From: JBFXDI01 sp050181295
GTDB taxonomy: Bacteria > Pseudomonadota > Alphaproteobacteria > Rhizobiales > Aestuariivirgaceae
Direction of reading: 5' to 3'
Assembly: GCA_050181295.1 (NCBI GenBank)
Contig: JBFXDI010000161.1
Location: 1 to 8,323, forward strand
Length of the DNA stretch: 8,323 nt
The position numbers and the translations under genes were made by a program. Every line of letters begins with the position of its first letter. The first letter of the stretch is position 1. Below are positions 6,281 through 8,323 of this stretch, piece after piece. Below the pieces are notes generated by a model. The model had not been told where the DNA came from and did no database searches. It was given only the letters and a program-made list of their open reading frames with translations.

Positions 6281-7318
6281 CTAGAAGCGCGTGATCACGC
6301 TGATGCCGAGGCTTGACGCCTTGTCCATCGAAACGAGGGCGGGAACGGCTTCCGCAAGCGAAATCTCCGACCGGATCAGCTTCTCGGGATGGAGTTTTCC
6401 GGCGCCGATCATCGCCAGCATCGCGTCGTATCGCCAGGCCTGCATGCCGTGGCTGCCATAGATCTCAAGCTCATGGGCGAGCACGTCGCCCATGGGGATC
6501 GCCGGTGACGCCTGATCCGCGAGCATCAGGCCGACCTGCACGTGCCGTCCCCGCCGCCTGAGCGAGCGGATCGAGTTCACGCAGGTCGTTCCATGGCCGA
6601 GGGCGTCGATCGAGACATGCGCGCCGCCGCCCGTGATCTCGCGGACGGCTGCAGCCACATCGCCCTGCCGCCCGTCGATGGTGTGGGCGGCGCCCATCTC
6701 GCGGGCGAAGGCGAGCTTGTCGTCGGCGATGTCGACGGCGACGACATTGGCGCCGAGCGCGGTCGCGATCATGATCGCCGACAGGCCCACGCCGCCGCAG
6801 CCGTGCACGGCGACCCACTCGCCGCCACGCGTCCGACCCTGATCGACGACGGCACGGAAGGACGTGGCAAAGCGGCAGCCGAGGCTCGCCGCGGTGGCGA
6901 AGCTCATGTCGTTCGGCAGTGGCACCAGATTGTGGTCGGCGAAATCGACGGCGATGAGTTCGGCGAACGAGCCCCAGTGGGTGAAGCCCGGCTGGAACTG
7001 ATGCGCGCAGACCTGCTGGTTGCCGGAGGCGCATTCTCCGCAGCGGCCGCAACCGACCGCGAACGGCACCGTGACGCGCTCGCCGACCTTGTGCCGCCGC
7101 ACGTTCCGGCCGACGGCGGCGACCGTTCCGGCGAACTCGTGTCCGGGAACGTGCGGCAGGCGCATGCCGGGCTCATGCCCGATCCAGCCGTGCCAGTCGC
7201 TGCGGCAGAGGCCGGTGGCCTTCACCTTGATGACCACACCGTCATCGGTGGGCGAGGGGTCCGGCAGGGTCCGGATCGCGGGAACCTCGCCGAACGCGTC
7301 GTACTGCATGGCCTTCAC
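6281..7318 (-). CDS. Zinc-dependent alcohol dehydrogenase (MDR family)
   Basis: Cytoplasmic NAD(P)-dependent medium-chain dehydrogenase of 345 residues, normal length, oxidising an unknown alcohol or reducing the aldehyde or ketone. The catalytic zinc ligands are C38 (G-L-C-R-S-D), H60-E61 (P-G-H-E-F-A-G) and C148 (L-G-C-R-F). The structural zinc cysteines are C90, C93, C96 and C104. The nucleotide loop is G173-C-G-G-V-G178, and D196 after the second beta strand (V-A-V-D) favours NAD over NADP. All functional residues are present. The start is GTG at 7318, supported by the common family opening M-K-A and a GGAG nine bases upstream; the ATG three codons later is less well placed. It is divergent from the DUF1638 gene and convergent with the corrinoid protein gene. 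It may handle an aldehyde or alcohol from the same pathway, but position is the only hint. Confidence 0.9.
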   Translation of the reverse strand: MKAMQYDAFGEVPAIRTLPDPSPTDDGVVIKVKATGLCRSDWHGWIGHEPGMRLPHVPGHEFAGTVAAVGRNVRRHKVGERVTVPFAVGCGRCGECASGNQQVCAHQFQPGFTHWGSFAELIAVDFADHNLVPLPNDMSFATAASLGCRFATSFRAVVDQGRTRGGEWVAVHGCGGVGLSAIMIATALGANVVAVDIADDKLAFAREMGAAHTIDGRQGDVAAAVREITGGGAHVSIDALGHGTTCVNSIRSLRRRGRHVQVGLMLADQASPAIPMGDVLAHELEIYGSHGMQAWRYDAMLAMIGAGKLHPEKLIRSEISLAEAVPALVSMDKASSLGISVITRF

Positions 7319-7474
7319 TGTCGTGGGCTCCGTCCGGAGAGAATGACGAAAGGCTCTTGGCAGGTCCCATCATCGACATCAAGCCGTCGGCCCGGCGCCG
7401 GCATGACGTGACGGCATGGCAAAGAGGCGCTTCCTGGCGTGCAATTCCGGGTTTTCCCGCCTATCTAGGTTTCC
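7319..7474. promoter_or_regulatory. Divergent promoter region between dehydrogenase and DUF1638 gene
   Basis: This 156-bp gap separates two diverging genes. It contains the perfect 10-bp palindrome CCGGCGCCGG (7392-7401) and a short inverted repeat CGGG-TTTT-CCCG (7448-7459). A weak -10-like TATCTA (7462-7467) lies just before the DUF1638 ATG, with only a 3/6 match to a -35 at 7439-7444. If TATCTA is used, the mRNA would start at or next to the ATG. No strong Shine-Dalgarno precedes the DUF1638 start. These are candidates only. Confidence 0.35.
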
Positions 7475-8131
7475 ATGACGCTGGTCAACGTGAAGCCGTC
7501 GGAGGAGTTCGAGTTCTCGAACGGCAAGGGCGATGTCCTGCTCATCGCCTGCGGAGCGCTGGCGCGGGAGATCGTCGATCTCATCGAGGCCAACCGCTGG
7601 GGTGCGCTCGACGTCCAGTGCCTGCCGGCCAAATGGCACAACACCCCGGCGCTGATCCCGGAGGGCGTGCGCCAGCGCATCCATGAGGCGAGGGGGCGCT
7701 ACCGGTCGATCTTCGTGCTCTACGGCGATTGCGGTACGGGCGGGCTTCTCGACAAGGTGCTGGAAGAGGAGGGCGTCGAGAGGATCGAGGGACCCCACTG
7801 CTACGCCTTCTTCTCCGGCAACACCGTGTTCGCGGAGAAGGCCGAGGGCGATGTGACCGCCTTCTACCTGACCGACTATCTCGCCCGGCATTTCGACAAG
7901 CTCGTCTGGCATGGCCTCGGGCTCGATCGCCATCCCGAGCTTCTGCCGCTCTATTTCGGCAACTACACGAAGATCGTCTTCCTGGCCCAGACGCGCAACG
8001 AGGATCTGGCGAAGAAGGCCATGGCCGCGGCCAGCAAGCTCGGCCTCGATTACGAGTACCGCTTCACGGGCTACGGCGAGCTGGCGGACGTGCTGCGGGA
8101 GAGCGCAGACTCCTCGACCGCTCGGCAGTAG
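7475..8131 (+). CDS. DUF1638 domain-containing protein
   Basis: Soluble protein of 218 residues matching DUF1638 in length and layout. Features are I24-A-C26-G-A-L near the start, the conserved L-P-A-K-W-H-N-T-P block (50-58), Y87-G-D-C90-G-T-G-G, and G109-P-H-C112-Y-A. The cysteines C26, C90 and C112 with H56 and H111 could form a metal or cofactor site; this is inference. No signal peptide or membrane segment is seen. The biochemical function of the family is not established. Its genes are frequently neighbours of corrinoid proteins and MttB-type methyltransferases in methanogens and Rhizobiales, so a role with the corrinoid protein encoded at 5448 is likely. The ATG at 7475 lacks a strong ribosome binding site (only AGG eight bases upstream), which leaves the start slightly uncertain. 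An IS30-type transposase begins 125 bases after its stop. Confidence 0.85.
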   Translation: MTLVNVKPSEEFEFSNGKGDVLLIACGALAREIVDLIEANRWGALDVQCLPAKWHNTPALIPEGVRQRIHEARGRYRSIFVLYGDCGTGGLLDKVLEEEGVERIEGPHCYAFFSGNTVFAEKAEGDVTAFYLTDYLARHFDKLVWHGLGLDRHPELLPLYFGNYTKIVFLAQTRNEDLAKKAMAAASKLGLDYEYRFTGYGELADVLRESADSSTARQ

Positions 8132-8150
8132 TCACAACTTCCTCCCAAGT

Positions 8151-8179
8151 CCGTCACCCCTGCGAAAGCTGGGGTCCAA
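8151..8179 (+). repeat. Third REP-like palindromic element
   Basis: CCGTCACCCC-TGCGAAAGCT-GGGGTCCAA resembles the two elements at 6178-6250: same outer CGTC and TCCA ends and a GCGAAAGC centre. ACCCC (8156-8160) pairs with GGGGT (8171-8175), with a T-T mismatch and an inner GC/GC pair capped by a GAAA tetraloop. It lies 20 bases after the DUF1638 stop and may act as its terminator. Confidence 0.65.
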
Positions 8180-8214
8180 TGAAGCCTGTCTGCTTGGCTT
8201 CAGGGGATGCCCTG
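8180..8214. repeat. Two adjacent small inverted repeats before the insertion sequence
   Basis: TGAAGCC (8180-8186) and GGCTTCA (8196-8202) form a 7-bp stem with a 9-base loop. Next to it CAGGG (8201-8205) and CCCTG (8210-8214) form a 5-bp stem. No T-run follows. The first may be a terminator of the DUF1638 gene or part of the flanking repeat; the second may lie at or near the outer end of the insertion sequence. Confidence 0.35.
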
Positions 8215-8230
8215 AGTTCACGGAACAAGT

Positions 8231-8252
8231 GCAACACCCGCTAGGGTGTTGC
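8231..8252 (+). promoter_or_regulatory. Hairpin covering the transposase ribosome binding site
   Basis: GCAACACCC (8231-8239) and GGGTGTTGC (8244-8252) form a perfect 9-bp stem with a GCTA loop, ending four bases before the transposase ATG. The only Shine-Dalgarno-like bases, AGGG (8243-8246), are in the loop edge and right arm. Transcripts entering from outside would therefore have this site hidden. Such protection against read-through is known for IS10 and IS50; here it is inferred. Confidence 0.5.
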
Positions 8253-8256
8253 TGCG

Positions 8257-8323
8257 ATGGGACAAAGCTATGAGCAGCTCGGCCTTGCCGAGCGGATCGA
8301 GATCTGTCGTTTGCGTGCAAACG
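8257..8323 (+). CDS. IS30-family transposase, N-terminal 22 residues only
   Basis: The frame starts at ATG 8257 and runs off the window. The visible residues open M-G-Q-S-Y-E-Q-L-G-L-A-E-R-I-E-I and continue C-R-L-R-A-N. They match the typical opening of IS30-family transposases (S-Y-x-Q-L-x-x-x-E-R-x-x-I-x-x-L), which leads into the N-terminal helix-turn-helix that binds the element's ends. The DDE catalytic domain is not in the window, so it cannot be said whether the element is intact. It lies in the same direction as the DUF1638 gene, 125 bases past its stop. The family call rests on this short match plus the palindromic sequence directly before the start, so it is probable but not certain. 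Confidence 0.7.
   Translation, partial: MGQSYEQLGLAERIEICRLRAN

Larger units (their letters stand above)
8215..8323 (+). mobile_element. IS30-family insertion sequence, left end (partial; outer boundary uncertain)
   Basis: The element is called from the transposase start at 8257. The sequence before it, about 8215-8239 and ending AAGTGCAACACCC, is a plausible left terminal inverted repeat, since IS30-type ends lie directly upstream of the transposase. The matching right end and the target duplication are outside the window, so the outer boundary is a guess. Confidence 0.5.

Noticed and set aside
6542..7411. Plus-strand open frame (289 codons) opposite the alcohol dehydrogenase
   Set aside because: The dehydrogenase on the minus strand has all zinc and nucleotide motifs; the opposite frame has none and runs into the divergent promoter region.

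Overview
The window looks like chromosomal DNA of a high-GC alphaproteobacterium, probably of the Hyphomicrobiales/Rhizobiales. The grounds are strong G/C preference at third codon positions, the gene families present, and short palindromic repeats of the type (C)GTC-A-TTCCCGCG-AAGCGGGA-ATCCAG that are common between genes in that order. The assignment is inferred from gene content and repeat style only.

Left part (1-3701): the end of a small cupin protein (+) converges on a class V aminotransferase (-), with a perfect 11-bp hairpin between them. The aminotransferase lies behind a GcvA-type LysR regulator on the same strand. The regulator is divergent from an ornithine cyclodeaminase/mu-crystallin family oxidoreductase (+). 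Regulator, aminotransferase and oxidoreductase look like one amino-acid or imine metabolism unit controlled from the 93-bp divergent gap (2604-2696). Both enzymes lack the residue that would define the textbook activity of their family: the desulfurase cysteine in one and the cyclodeaminase aspartate in the other. Their names should therefore be read as family names.

Middle (3786-6152): a secreted caspase-like protease with a duplicated C-terminal domain is followed on the same strand by a corrinoid (B12-binding) methyl-carrier protein of the MtbC/MttC type.

Right part (6281-8323): a zinc-dependent alcohol dehydrogenase (-) is divergent from a DUF1638 protein (+). DUF1638 genes often accompany corrinoid methyltransferase genes, so the corrinoid protein and DUF1638 probably serve the same one-carbon or methylated-amine process, here separated by the dehydrogenase. 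No methyltransferase or reductive activator is visible. The window ends in the first 22 codons of an IS30-family transposase, just after the DUF1638 gene. Related palindromic repeats lie at 6178-6250 (an inverted pair) and 8151-8179.

No tRNA, rRNA, CRISPR array or origin was seen. No gap between genes exceeds 160 bases. The strongest leads are the duplicated two-cysteine domain on the caspase-like protein and the split corrinoid/DUF1638 pair beside an insertion sequence.
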